Positions 26,515 through 34,599 of a stretch of DNA of 64,000 nt are shown in pieces. Position numbers and translations under genes: made by a program. A model generated the notes under the pieces. That model ran no database searches. It was given only the letters and a program-made list of their open reading frames with translations, and was not told the DNA's origin. Position 1 is the first letter of the stretch, and every line of letters begins with the position of its first letter. Source of the stretch: a virus; the IMG/VR virus record IMGVR_UViG_3300021090_000013, positions 1-64,000 of that record, one strand, 5' to 3'.

Positions 26515-26741
26515 TCTCAGAAACGGTAGGCGTCGGAACGCGATGGACGCCTCGCGTTCACGGGCGCAGACAGGGCTGCAGCGCCGGCCTCCTGACCGAT
26601 GCGACCGGCGAGGGCTGCACCTGCCCCGCCGACTACAAGCTGCTCACCGACCTGGCGCTTACCGGCCAGCCGCTCGATTCGAGAGATCGAGACCGGATCA
26701 AGGACGCAATCCAGTGGGCGCGGGCGGAGGTCGTCGAATGA
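26511..26741 (+). CDS. Small early protein with cysteine pair
   Basis: 76 residues from GTG overlapping the previous TGA. The middle has GCSAGLLTDATGEGCTC, three cysteines with acidic flanks, and the end is a short amphipathic helix. Found in a run of small coupled genes; function unknown. Confidence 0.5.
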   Translation: MISETVGVGTRWTPRVHGRRQGCSAGLLTDATGEGCTCPADYKLLTDLALTGQPLDSRDRDRIKDAIQWARAEVVE

Positions 26742-27046
26742 CCGTGATCATGGGACCGGAGGGCGTCGGCCCCTGGATCTGCCCTGCTTGCCGGGACGAG
26801 GGCTTGATCCCGCCGCTTCCGGCAGGGACGTGCGCGGAGCGGCTGTGTCTCCGCCATGCGGACGCTGCGGGGGTGGCTCTGCGGCCAGAGTTCATACGCG
26901 ACATGGCAGCGCTGCGGCGACGGCACGCCGCAGTGAAGAGGCGGGCCGTGATGCGCGCTGCTGCGCGTGACGGCCTCGTGGCCATCGTGGCGGGCATCGT
27001 CGGGGGGCTCGTCGCCCTCTCCGGTTTCCTACTGTTGGCGAGGTGA
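26738..27046 (+). CDS. Small zinc-ribbon membrane protein
   Basis: 102 residues, ATGA overlap. A C-P-A-C knuckle near residue 15 and C-A-E-R-L-C-L-R-H near 35 could form a zinc ribbon; the C-terminal 25 residues are one membrane helix (LVAIVAGIVGGLVALSGFLL). A soluble metal site held at the inner face of the membrane is the likely arrangement. Confidence 0.55.
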   Translation: MTVIMGPEGVGPWICPACRDEGLIPPLPAGTCAERLCLRHADAAGVALRPEFIRDMAALRRRHAAVKRRAVMRAAARDGLVAIVAGIVGGLVALSGFLLLAR

Positions 27047-27052
27047 TTGCTT

Positions 27053-27229
27053 GTGACCTGGCTGGACAGAAACACGAAGTGGATGTTGCTCGGACTGGCG
27101 ACGGCCCTCCTTGGATCGTACGTCGCCCTGCGGTTCGCGGAACGCGCCGACCATCGCGCGGCGTGCACCGAGGCGCTGCGAAGTTCTACGGTGGGTGATC
27201 TCGCGCGTCACCTCGTGTGCTCCCAATGA
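27053..27229 (+). CDS. Small membrane protein
   Basis: 58 residues. GTG 27053 has AGGTGA upstream; an in-frame TTG two codons earlier is possible. One membrane helix (WMLLGLATALLGSYVAL) near the N-terminus and a charged tail with two cysteines. Ends in ATGA overlap. Confidence 0.5.
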   Translation: MTWLDRNTKWMLLGLATALLGSYVALRFAERADHRAACTEALRSSTVGDLARHLVCSQ

Positions 27230-27459
27230 GGCGCGCAGTAATCGGCTTCGGCCTCGGCCTCGTCTTCGGCGTGCTGCTGGTCCTCGGCCCAGGCGCTCCG
27301 ACCGAATCGCCGTGGCCAGCGCCTACGCCCAGCCCCACGATGGCCGAGACCGAGCAGACGGTGGAGCGGCTCACCTGCGAGGCGCTGGTCCAGTGGGCGG
27401 TGCTGCGCACGCACCTGCGCGACACCTGCAAGCCGCACCCGCCCGAGTGCGTGCCATGA
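27226..27459 (+). CDS. Small exported or anchored protein
   Basis: 77 residues. N-terminal hydrophobic helix (IGFGLGLVFGVLLVLG) then a proline-rich linker and a helical segment with two cysteines (LTCEALVQWAVLRTHLRDTC) that could form a disulfide if exported. Role unknown. Confidence 0.5.
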   Translation: MRRAVIGFGLGLVFGVLLVLGPGAPTESPWPAPTPSPTMAETEQTVERLTCEALVQWAVLRTHLRDTCKPHPPECVP

Positions 27460-27740
27460 GCGATTCAAAGTACCGCTCCGGCGTGATCCAGGGCATCGCC
27501 CTGAGCCGACACCACGGAGTATTCCCTCCGGAGGTCGCCGGCCTGGGAGCCATGCGCGGCGGACAGCCGTGCGGGCGCTGCGTGTTCTGCCCCAAGGACA
27601 CGCACCTGCAATTCTCGCTGACCTGGGTGACCTACGGCGGCTTCCTCGTTTGTGGCGCGTGCGCTCGGCGCCTGCACGAGAACAAGGCCATCCCTGAGGT
27701 GCAGGCGTTGATCGCCCGGGCCCTGAAGGATCTTACATGA
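27456..27740 (+). CDS. Small zinc-finger protein, paralogue 1
   Basis: 94 residues. GVIQGIALSRHHGVFP, then C-x2-C-x2-C (CGRCVFC), LTWVTYGGFLVCGACARRL. The protein at 31529-31807 is clearly homologous along its length, so the early region holds a duplicated gene. The cysteine pattern fits one zinc site. Function unknown. Confidence 0.65.
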   Translation: MSDSKYRSGVIQGIALSRHHGVFPPEVAGLGAMRGGQPCGRCVFCPKDTHLQFSLTWVTYGGFLVCGACARRLHENKAIPEVQALIARALKDLT

Positions 27741-27895
27741 GCCTACTCGCGCGCATCCTGCGCTGGCTGTACCGCCGCGACTACGTGAGCGAGGTCACGC
27801 GCCGGAGCCTCGACCGAGACATGGAGCAGGACGCAGGCGCCGACGATGACGCGCTGACAGTCGCGCTTTCGCACCCACCAGAGGACGGGCGATGA
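27737..27895 (+). CDS. 52-residue small protein
   Basis: ATG start in ATGA overlap upstream and ATGA overlap into the methyltransferase. Begins MSLLARILRWLYRRDY, an amphipathic helix, then an acidic tail. Coupling supports translation; function unknown. Confidence 0.5.
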   Translation: MSLLARILRWLYRRDYVSEVTRRSLDRDMEQDAGADDDALTVALSHPPEDGR

Positions 27896-28938
27896 GGGTG
27901 CTCTCACTCTTCTCGGGGGTGGGTGGTCTCGACCTAGGCCTGGAGTGGGCCGGGATGCAGACGGTCGGGCAGTGCGAGATAGACCCGGCGTGCCGCTTCT
28001 GGCTGGAGCAGCACTGGCCCGGCTTGCAGCGGTGGTCAGACGTGCGAGAGGTGACGGGCGATGCGGTTGAAGCGGCGTGCGGAGCAGTCGAGCTTATGGC
28101 CGGGGGCCCGCCCTGTCAGCCCGCCTCGCTGGCTGGACGACGGCAAGGTAGTGCTGACGTGCGATGGCTCTGGCCTGAGTTCCTCCGCGTTGTACGAGAG
28201 GTTGGCCCCCGTTGGGTCCTGGCAGAGAACCCTCTCGGAATCGCTAGCCTTGAGCCTCACGGGCTCGACTGGGTGTGCCGTGAGCTTGAAGGTGCGGGCT
28301 ACGAAGTCTGGCCGGTCGTTGTTGGTGCCGAGCATGTCGGGGCTCCGCACCGCAGACACCGCGTGTGGATTGTCGGTCGGCTCGGACTGGCCGACACCGT
28401 GGGCGGGGACGGCCGGCGGGAACCGGGGAGGAGGCGGAGGCCGCGTCGGGCCCTACCGTCCGGGATTGGCGGGGATCGCTCGTCTGTGGCCCACGGCACG
28501 AGCGGAGGACAGCGAGTCTGCCGGTGCCCACGTCACGAGGGGGACTGCGGAGACGCTCACGGCTGCGGCGAGGCTCTGGCCGACAAAGGAGAGACCGTTT
28601 CAGAACGGCAAGAAGCAACCGCTCTTTGCCATGGTGCGGGCCGCTGGCCTGCTCGACCAGGAGAACCACAGCACGAGTGGGAAGCCCCACGCCTGGCCCA
28701 CAGCGCGCGCAGAGCGACGCGGAGCACCGGACAGCCACGGGAAGGCACCGATCAGAGGCAGTCTCTCTCCGGCGTGGGTCAGTCAGCTGATGGGGTTGCC
28801 GACTACGTGGCTGGCCGCATCGCCTCCCGTCACCGGAGGGAAGCGCTAAAGGCGTTAGGTAATGCGGTCGTCCCCGCCTGCGCCCAGGTACTCGGGCGCG
28901 CCATCATCGTGTGCGAATCCCACCCACCAGAGGAGTGA
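27892..28938 (+). CDS. DNA cytosine-5 methyltransferase
   Basis: 348 residues. Motif I LFSGVGGLDLGLEWAG, motif IV GGPPCQPAS with the catalytic cysteine, motif VI E-N-P, motif VIII HRRHRVWIVG and motif X KALGNAVVP are all present in order. The segment between VIII and X (about 165-300), where target recognition should lie, is arginine-rich with LADT, LADK and LAHSARR blocks typical of phage enzymes of this type. It probably protects phage DNA from restriction. A second long frame overlaps most of it. Confidence 0.88.
   Translation: MRVLSLFSGVGGLDLGLEWAGMQTVGQCEIDPACRFWLEQHWPGLQRWSDVREVTGDAVEAACGAVELMAGGPPCQPASLAGRRQGSADVRWLWPEFLRVVREVGPRWVLAENPLGIASLEPHGLDWVCRELEGAGYEVWPVVVGAEHVGAPHRRHRVWIVGRLGLADTVGGDGRREPGRRRRPRRALPSGIGGDRSSVAHGTSGGQRVCRCPRHEGDCGDAHGCGEALADKGETVSERQEATALCHGAGRWPARPGEPQHEWEAPRLAHSARRATRSTGQPREGTDQRQSLSGVGQSADGVADYVAGRIASRHRREALKALGNAVVPACAQVLGRAIIVCESHPPEE
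28061..28849 (+). CDS. Possible second coding frame over the methyltransferase
   Basis: 262-codon frame, +1 relative to the methyltransferase. Its product carries four W-P-T blocks (WPTPWAGT, LWPTARAED, LWPTKERPF, AWPTARAERR) and ends with GSLSPAWVSQLMGLPTTWL. Both features are hallmarks of a common phage protein usually encoded next to cytosine methyltransferases. A chance frame would not be expected to reproduce them. No good ribosome site was found at ATG 28061. It may be overprinted, decayed, or reached by frameshifting. Confidence 0.45.
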   Translation: MRLKRRAEQSSLWPGARPVSPPRWLDDGKVVLTCDGSGLSSSALYERLAPVGSWQRTLSESLALSLTGSTGCAVSLKVRATKSGRSLLVPSMSGLRTADTACGLSVGSDWPTPWAGTAGGNRGGGGGRVGPYRPGLAGIARLWPTARAEDSESAGAHVTRGTAETLTAAARLWPTKERPFQNGKKQPLFAMVRAAGLLDQENHSTSGKPHAWPTARAERRGAPDSHGKAPIRGSLSPAWVSQLMGLPTTWLAASPPVTGGKR

Positions 28939-28942
28939 GCAT

Positions 28943-29410
28943 GTGATCATCGACATGTCCAATTGGCTTAAGGCTGAGCGCGAGCCTCCCACAGCCGAGG
29001 GGGCCGAGGCCGAGCATGAGGGATCTGCGCCCCTGCGCGCCGCCTTGGAAAAGCAGGCATTCCCGGGCTGTCGTCATCTTCAGATGACCATCGACGATAA
29101 ACAGCGGACGGTGAAGTGTACCGATTGCAAGATGTGGCTAGATCCGGTTTGGTGCTTGCGTGAGCTGTTTCGATACTATGAGACGCGAGTGGACCAACGA
29201 CTAACGACGCTCAAGGAATTGGAGGACCGATACAACAAGCGCCAGGCGCGCTCCAAGGAAAGGAAGGCCAAGACGAGAGAACAAAGGGCCGCGACCATGG
29301 CGGAGGAGCTGAAGCGAGCCGCCTACAACGAATACCGGGCGAAGGTTCTCGCGGCTACGGCTCTCCGGCAACGTCTCCGGGCCGACAAGATCGAGGCGGA
29401 ACTCTCATGA
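28943..29410 (+). CDS. Zinc-ribbon/coiled-coil early protein
   Basis: 155 residues from GTG 28943 with AGAGGAG upstream. A zinc site is formed by GCRHLQMTIDDKQRTVKCTDC followed by KMWLDP; the rest (about 90-150) is a long basic coiled coil rich in K, R and E. The zinc part resembles a family found across phage early regions. The gene is visibly lower in G+C than its neighbours, suggesting recent arrival. Confidence 0.65.
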   Translation: MIIDMSNWLKAEREPPTAEGAEAEHEGSAPLRAALEKQAFPGCRHLQMTIDDKQRTVKCTDCKMWLDPVWCLRELFRYYETRVDQRLTTLKELEDRYNKRQARSKERKAKTREQRAATMAEELKRAAYNEYRAKVLAATALRQRLRADKIEAELS

Positions 29411-29787
29411 GGACCATGCGCCTTGAGCCGCCGACTGGAACCGGAACCTGCGGATACGAGGCGTACCGCGGCAGATTGTACATCGTGCTCGTGCGGAATG
29501 GCGAGCGGCTGACGTGCGAGATACCGCTAGGCGAGATGGCGAGCCTCTGCCAGCTCAGCGCGAAGGTGCTTGACGCAGCACGGGCCAGGTGGGAGGCGGC
29601 GAACCTCACGAAGCCTGAGCGCCGGGAGCGCTCGGCTGCGACCAAGGAGAAGGACAAGCTGCGCGACCGCGAGCACAAGCGGGCCAAGCGCCACGGGGTG
29701 CGCGGCGCTCCGGTCGAGCCTCCCGAGGAGGCGGCTGTGCTGGTCACCGCAGCGCCAAAGCTTGCGCACCCGGAGGTCCGACCGTGA
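29407..29787 (+). CDS. Unknown early protein with basic helix
   Basis: 126 residues, ATGA overlaps on both sides. The first 60 residues look like a small beta domain (GYEAYRGRLYIVLVRNGERL), then a highly basic helix (KEKDKLRDREHKRAKRHG). No family recognised; the basic helix suggests nucleic acid contact. Confidence 0.55.
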   Translation: MRTMRLEPPTGTGTCGYEAYRGRLYIVLVRNGERLTCEIPLGEMASLCQLSAKVLDAARARWEAANLTKPERRERSAATKEKDKLRDREHKRAKRHGVRGAPVEPPEEAAVLVTAAPKLAHPEVRP

Positions 29788-31532
29788 AGCGCCTGCAGAT
29801 CGGCACCGACGGCTTCACGCTCGCCCAGGGCGTGGTGGAGGACGTCGTCGCCATCCTCGGTCGCCGCGGACGGGGAAAGACCACCACTGGCGTCGTCATC
29901 GTCGAGGAGCTGTACAAGGCGGGGGCCCGCTTCTGCGTGGCCGACCCCACCGACGTCTGGCACGGCCTCAAGAGCAGTCGCGACGGGAAGCGCCCAGGGA
30001 TCCCCTGCGTCGTCATGGGGGGCGAGCGAGGCGACGTCCCGCTGTCTCCCGACGGGGGCGAGATCATCGCCGACTTCGTGGCCGACCCGACGAGCCCCTC
30101 CTGCGTCCTCGAGCTGAAGCAGTTCACCCAAGGCGAGCTCGTGCGGTTCATGACCGCCTTTCTGGCCAGGCTCTACCACAAGAACAGCTACCCTCTGCAC
30201 CTGGTGCTCGACGAGGCCGACCAATTCGCCCCGCAGAGGCCGATGCCGGGCGAGCAGGCGATGCTCGGGGCCGCTCAGCGGGTGACGAAGATGGGCCGGT
30301 CCAAGGGCCTACACCCGCTCCTCATCACCCAGCGCCCGGCCACGCTCTCGAAGAACGTCCTCACGCAGGCGGGCCTGCTCGTGTCTCACGCCATCACGGG
30401 CCCCCAGGACCGGAACGCCGTCGACGACTGGATCAAGGCCAACGCCGAAGAGGGCGAGCGGGAGCAGTTCCTGTCCTCCCTTCCCGGACTGCCCCGGGGA
30501 ACGGCCTGGTTCTGGAGCCCGGACGTCCCGCTCTTCCGCCAGGTCGGGGTCCGAGACCGCGAGACCTTCGACTCCTCGGCCACACCGAAGCAGGGTGAGC
30601 GGATCCAGCCGAAGGCGCTGGCCGAGGTGGACCTCGAGGCCCTGAAGGTCCGCATCGCCGCCACCATCGAGAAGGCCAAGGCCGAGGACCCGCGAGAGCT
30701 TCGGAAGACCATCGCCGGGCTGGAAAGGGAGCTGCGGGCCAAACTTGACAAAAAGGCCGTATCGCCGATTCCCCCCTCCAAGCGCGTCGAGGTGCCGATC
30801 CTGAAGGACGCGCACGTGAAGCGCCTGGAGGCGGCCGTCGAGAAGCTCCTGGCCGAGATGGCAAACGTAGCAGTCCAAGTCGCTCATCGGCAGCAGGTTG
30901 TCGTCGCCGTCGCGGGAAATATAACCGACCAGATCAAGGCGGCCCTGGCCGCGACGACCGCGAAGATGGGCCCGGATCATTCACAAACTATTCAGACAGC
31001 TCCGCCACGTGCCCTTCGTAGAAACCCGACCTCAAATGAGGAGGCGAAACTACGAAGGCCTGCCGGAGACGCCCGCCTAGGCTCCGGCGAGCGGGCCATC
31101 CTCACGGCGATCGCCCAGCACGGCGACGACGGCGTCACCCGCGAGCAGCTCTCGATCCTCGCCGGCTACAAGCGCAGCTCCAGGGACACGTATCTCCAGA
31201 GGCTACGCGCTGGTGGGCTCGTCGAAGCGGTCGACGATCGGATCGTCGCGACTGACGCCGCGCGCTCGCAGCTCGGCCCCGACTTTGAACCACTCCCAAC
31301 CGGTGAGGCGCTGCGCCGGCACTGGCTGGGACGGCTGCCCGAGGGTGAGCGCCGCATCTTCGAGATCGTCGTCAACGCTTACCCGCGGGCGGTGGAGCGG
31401 TTGGCGATCGACGAGGCGACCGGTTATCAGCGGTCGTCGCGTGACACCTACCTGCAGCGCCTGTCCGCGCGGCGCCTGGTCCGACCAGTTGGCCGCGGTG
31501 AGGTCATGGCGGCGGAGGGGCTCTTCGGATGA
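29784..31532 (+). CDS. HerA/DUF87-like ATPase with tandem winged-helix tail
   Basis: 582 residues. Walker A GRRGRGKTTTG near residue 30, Walker B LHLVLDEADQF near 140 and a conserved arginine region LITQRPATLSKNV near 180 identify a HerA-FtsK superfamily ATPase. A coiled coil follows (about 290-400). The C-terminus has two winged-helix units that share the block Y-K/Q-R-S-S-R-D-T-Y-L-Q-R-L. It could act on DNA during replication or recombination. Phage relatives are common but uncharacterised. Confidence 0.8.
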   Translation: MKRLQIGTDGFTLAQGVVEDVVAILGRRGRGKTTTGVVIVEELYKAGARFCVADPTDVWHGLKSSRDGKRPGIPCVVMGGERGDVPLSPDGGEIIADFVADPTSPSCVLELKQFTQGELVRFMTAFLARLYHKNSYPLHLVLDEADQFAPQRPMPGEQAMLGAAQRVTKMGRSKGLHPLLITQRPATLSKNVLTQAGLLVSHAITGPQDRNAVDDWIKANAEEGEREQFLSSLPGLPRGTAWFWSPDVPLFRQVGVRDRETFDSSATPKQGERIQPKALAEVDLEALKVRIAATIEKAKAEDPRELRKTIAGLERELRAKLDKKAVSPIPPSKRVEVPILKDAHVKRLEAAVEKLLAEMANVAVQVAHRQQVVVAVAGNITDQIKAALAATTAKMGPDHSQTIQTAPPRALRRNPTSNEEAKLRRPAGDARLGSGERAILTAIAQHGDDGVTREQLSILAGYKRSSRDTYLQRLRAGGLVEAVDDRIVATDAARSQLGPDFEPLPTGEALRRHWLGRLPEGERRIFEIVVNAYPRAVERLAIDEATGYQRSSRDTYLQRLSARRLVRPVGRGEVMAAEGLFG

Positions 31533-31807
31533 GCGACCCCCGCTACCACTCCGGTGTCATCCAGGGGATCGCCCTCAGCCGCCACCACGGCGTGTTCCCC
31601 GGGGAGATTCCAGGCCTCGGGGGGCGTCGAGGCGCGCAGCCGGGTGGGCTGTGCGCCTTTTGCCCTCGGGGGACGCACCCGCAGTTCTCATACACCTGGG
31701 TGACGTACGGGGACCGCCATGTGTGCGGCCGCTGCGCTCGGAAACTCGCGAACGAAGGCGACCCCGAGGTCGAGCAGATGCTCGCGCGCGCGAAGGGAGC
31801 GGCATGA
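31529..31807 (+). CDS. Small zinc-finger protein, paralogue 2
   Basis: 92 residues, ATGA overlaps both sides. Homologous to the protein at 27456-27740: SGVIQGIALSRHHGVFP is shared, and YTWVTYGDRHVCGRCARKL matches the same place. The first cysteine cluster is reduced to C-A-F-C here. Duplication within one operon suggests distinct partners or dosage. Confidence 0.65.
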   Translation: MSDPRYHSGVIQGIALSRHHGVFPGEIPGLGGRRGAQPGGLCAFCPRGTHPQFSYTWVTYGDRHVCGRCARKLANEGDPEVEQMLARAKGAA

Positions 31808-32529
31808 GGGCTCGCGTGCCCGGAGGAGTGGTGAGCGCGCGTCCGATCATCTTCGGGGCCGACTCAGTCCGCGCGATTTTTGCCTGCACCAAGACGCAGA
31901 CGCGGCGGATCGTGACGGACGCCACAAGTCAAGGCAACTGGAGGGCTTCCGATCTTGACCTGTCGCGCGCGTGGGTAGATGCCGGGCCTTCTCCGGCGGG
32001 TAATCCGGGCCCTTACCTACATGCTCCTCCCACGGCCAAAGCCCTGGAGCGGCGCGGGCATCCGGCCGATGACGCTGTGGTGGATCGCCTGTACCCGCGA
32101 TGGTTCCCAGGCGACCGGCTGTGGGTGCGCGAGGCCTTCCGCCAGAGCGATGGCAGCATGTCGGTCCACTACCGGGCCGACCTCGACGAGGTGAGCGGGG
32201 GACCGTGGCGACCCTCAATCCACATGCCGCGCTGGGCCTCACGCCTGACGCTTGAGATCACAGAGGTGCGCGCCCAACGACTCCAGGAGATCACCGAGGA
32301 GGACGCGCGTGCGGAAGGGGCGCGCTACTACGCCGACATCCCCGCAGGCCCCTACGGGGACAGCGGCACGCGCTGGTCGATGCACGACGACCATCCACCG
32401 AACACGGACCACTGCTTCAGCAACGCGCGCCTTGCCTTCGGCCGGGCCTGGAACGGGATCAACGTCAAGCGGGCGCCCTGGGCCAACAACCCTTGGGTCT
32501 GGGCCTTGACCTTCGAAAGGATGGCCTGA
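31804..32529 (+). CDS. ASCH-like phage protein
   Basis: 241 residues. Recognisable blocks: RPIIFGADSVRAIFACTKTQ, FPGDRLWVREAF, WRPSIHMPRWASRLTLEITE, RLQEITEEDARAEGA and NPWVWALTFE. These define a widespread phage protein with an ASCH-type (PUA-like) RNA-binding fold. Its function is unknown. A GTG at V-S-A-R-P is an alternative start 10 codons in. Confidence 0.75.
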   Translation: MRARVPGGVVSARPIIFGADSVRAIFACTKTQTRRIVTDATSQGNWRASDLDLSRAWVDAGPSPAGNPGPYLHAPPTAKALERRGHPADDAVVDRLYPRWFPGDRLWVREAFRQSDGSMSVHYRADLDEVSGGPWRPSIHMPRWASRLTLEITEVRAQRLQEITEEDARAEGARYYADIPAGPYGDSGTRWSMHDDHPPNTDHCFSNARLAFGRAWNGINVKRAPWANNPWVWALTFERMA

Positions 32530-33410
32530 TGCGAGACGGGCAGTCCCCCCTGCACCTGTGGAGCCGATGGAGCCCGGCCGATTACCTGAACGATGAGGTG
32601 GTACGGCTTTGCGCTGCGAGGGGCAACATGGTGGCCCTTGCCGTCTACTTCCATGTCCTCCAGGTGTCGCGCCAGGCGGGGGGGGATGTACCGGCAGACA
32701 TAGAGGGGCTGTCCGCGGTGCTCGGCATGCCGCGCAAGCTCGTGGCCAGAGGGTTGGGTCTCTGGGTACAGGCAGGCAAGCTGCAAATCGAGGGCGGGCG
32801 CCTGTTCCATCCTCGCGTAAGGCGAGAAGTCGAACACGATCTAGCATTTAGAGAGGCTGCTAGAATCAGCGGTACTGCTGGTGGTCAACGGTCCGCTTCG
32901 ATCATCAGGAAGGGTACCGTCAAGGGTACCGTCAAGGGTACCGTCAAGGCACCCTCAACCTATCCGGAGCCTTATCCAGATCCTGTTCCGGAGCCTGTTC
33001 CGGAAGTAGTGCTGGCGGCTGCAGAGGGGGAGTCTGAGGGGGAGACCCAACGGACGCCCGCCAGCCCGCCCAGCTCCTTGGATGAGCCAGGCATTCCGGT
33101 CAGTTTGCCAAAAAGGCCAGACCAGCGATTCGTCCTCTGGATCGACCACGATCCCGAGGACCACGACCAAGCCGCCCTGGTGGCGAGGGTCCTGGAGCTG
33201 GAGGCGGTCGACGCCGAGATCGACGGAAGGCCCCCCAGCCGGGAGGGCGCCTTGAACATCCTGGCGGCCGTGAGCGGGACCAGGGGAGGGAAGTCCATCG
33301 ACTGGAGCCTGCGCCAGGTGACGCGGGAGTGGCTGGTGGCGAGCCTCGCGACGTGCGAAACGCTCGCCGAGGAAAACGATCTGACAAGCGGCACTGCCGC
33401 AGGAGGGTGA
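32529..33410 (+). CDS. Replication initiator-like protein (DUF1376-type winged helix)
   Basis: 293 residues, TGATG overlap. The N-terminal 100 residues form a winged-helix domain (SPADYLNDEVVRLCAARGNMV, AVYFHVLQVSRQ, RKLVARGLGLWVQAGKL), as in phage helicase-loader/initiator proteins. The middle is low in complexity: a K-G-T-V triple repeat followed by proline-glutamate repeats. The C-terminal ~100 residues form a second small helical domain. In this position it likely helps load the host helicase on phage DNA. Confidence 0.6.
   Translation: MRDGQSPLHLWSRWSPADYLNDEVVRLCAARGNMVALAVYFHVLQVSRQAGGDVPADIEGLSAVLGMPRKLVARGLGLWVQAGKLQIEGGRLFHPRVRREVEHDLAFREAARISGTAGGQRSASIIRKGTVKGTVKGTVKAPSTYPEPYPDPVPEPVPEVVLAAAEGESEGETQRTPASPPSSLDEPGIPVSLPKRPDQRFVLWIDHDPEDHDQAALVARVLELEAVDAEIDGRPPSREGALNILAAVSGTRGGKSIDWSLRQVTREWLVASLATCETLAEENDLTSGTAAGG
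32912..32947 (+). repeat. Three perfect 12-bp tandem repeats
   Basis: GGGTACCGTCAA occurs three times in a row inside the initiator-like gene, giving the peptide K-G-T-V three times, with a degenerate fourth unit after it. Initiator genes often carry iterons that serve as the replication origin, so this could be an origin, though three short units are few. Confidence 0.6.
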
Positions 33411-33411
33411 G

Positions 33412-33810
33412 ATGGGAATGTTGCTGCCGGTGGAGTTGACGCAGGACGAGTTACTCGCGCGCGGTCGGGAGCTGGCCAGCGTGAAGGACGAGCACACCCA
33501 GGCCCAGGCCGACCTCGAGGCGGCTACCGAGGGTTGGAAGGACTCGAAGAAGGCGATGCAGGAGCGCATCGAGGACCACGAGTCGGAGATGCGGCGCATA
33601 GCGCGTGCGATCCGATCCGGACGCGAGGACCGGGACGTCGATGTGCGAGAAGAGCCCGACTTCGAGACTGGCATCATGCGCACGGTCCGTGCTGACACCG
33701 GCGATCTGGTGCAGAGCCGAGGGCTCACCGAGGCAGAGCGTCAGCGGTCCCTCTTCGCAGCTCCGGAACGCGCTGCCGCAGCCGAGGCGGCCGGTCAAGT
33801 CCGCGCCTGA
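33412..33810 (+). CDS. Conserved small coiled-coil phage protein
   Basis: 132 residues. A coiled-coil first half (ELASVKDEHTQAQADLEAAT) is followed by the pattern IRSGREDRDVDVREEPDFETG and R-T-V-R-A-D-T-G-D-L-V, which I recognise from many phage early regions; function unknown. Length is normal. Precedes the resolvase with a 31-base gap. Confidence 0.65.
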   Translation: MGMLLPVELTQDELLARGRELASVKDEHTQAQADLEAATEGWKDSKKAMQERIEDHESEMRRIARAIRSGREDRDVDVREEPDFETGIMRTVRADTGDLVQSRGLTEAERQRSLFAAPERAAAAEAAGQVRA

Positions 33811-33841
33811 TAATCACCGCTAACGAATCGGAGGTGACGGC

Positions 33842-34369
33842 ATGATCTTCGTGGGAATTGACCCGGGCTTGAAAGGCGCGATCGCGTTCCTGGGGGATGG
33901 CGCGGAGCCAGCTTTGGTGTCCATGCCGGTGATCAAGCGGCTCCGCGGCCAGGGACGGGACCAGATCGACATGGTCGGCCTACGGGACTTGCTGCAGAGC
34001 TGGCTCCCGCTCCGCTTCGGCTGTTTCGTGACCGTCGAGCGCGGTCAGGCCCTGCCGCCCGGGATGGGTGGCGGGGTCGCCAACTTCGCTCGTGGCTACA
34101 ACCGCGGGATCCTGGAGGGCCTACTGGTGGCTCTGCGCATCCCCTACCAGCTCGTGCCGCCGCAGGCCTGGCAGAAGGCCATGCACGGGGGATCTCCCGC
34201 CGGCGAGAAGAAGCAGCTCTCGATCCTGGTGGCCCAGCGGCTCTTCCCGGAAGTCAATCTCCAGCGCACACCGCGGTGCTCGACGCTCTCTGACGGCCTC
34301 GCGGAGGCGTTGCTGCTGGCCGAGTACGGGCGCCGCACCCACCAGGGGGAGCATGCCCAGCGCGCCTGA
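33842..34369 (+). CDS. RuvC-like Holliday junction resolvase
   Basis: 175 residues. RNase H-fold landmarks: GIDPGLKGAIAF with the first catalytic Asp (Asp7), VERGQALPPGMGG with Glu, and DGLAEALLLAEYG with the last Asp. Resolves branched DNA before packaging. A strong GGAGG precedes the ATG. Confidence 0.85.
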   Translation: MIFVGIDPGLKGAIAFLGDGAEPALVSMPVIKRLRGQGRDQIDMVGLRDLLQSWLPLRFGCFVTVERGQALPPGMGGGVANFARGYNRGILEGLLVALRIPYQLVPPQAWQKAMHGGSPAGEKKQLSILVAQRLFPEVNLQRTPRCSTLSDGLAEALLLAEYGRRTHQGEHAQRA

Positions 34370-34559
34370 CCACGACCTACTTTCCCGGCTGGAGGCACTC
34401 TACGGGCGGGCCTTCCTACGGCGCTTGGTCGTCTCCGGGGAGGAGGCGATGCGGGTAGCCGCGCGAGGTGGCGAGCCCCCGCCGGAGATCATCGCCCGGG
34501 TCAAGTTGCGCGATGGGCGGGCGGTCCTGGCCACGGTCGAGGCGTGGCGGCCGATCTAG
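34353..34559 (+). CDS. Small unknown protein after resolvase
   Basis: 68 residues, overlapping the resolvase by 17 bases. Compact helical sequence (LLSRLEALYGRAFLRRLV) with a beta-type end (VKLRDGRAVLATVEAW). It is the last gene of the early operon. Function unknown. Confidence 0.55.
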   Translation: MPSAPDHDLLSRLEALYGRAFLRRLVVSGEEAMRVAARGGEPPPEIIARVKLRDGRAVLATVEAWRPI

Positions 34560-34564
34560 AACCC

Positions 34565-34593
34565 TTGACACGGTAGCGTACACTTGCCATAGA
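34565..34593 (+). promoter_or_regulatory. Promoter for lysis region
   Basis: TTGACA (34565-34570) is followed after 17 bases by CATAGA (34588-34593), preceded by T-G-C, an extended -10 context. The -10 is weak but the -35 is perfect. It lies directly after the early operon and before the lysis genes, and transcripts would begin near 34600. Confidence 0.55.
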
Positions 34594-34599
34594 CGTACC

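Noticed and set aside
34571-34584. TACACT at 34579-34584 as the -10 of the lysis promoter
   Set aside because: It also lies only 8 bases from TTGACA and has no T-G extension; the 17-base spaced CATAGA with T-G-C was preferred.
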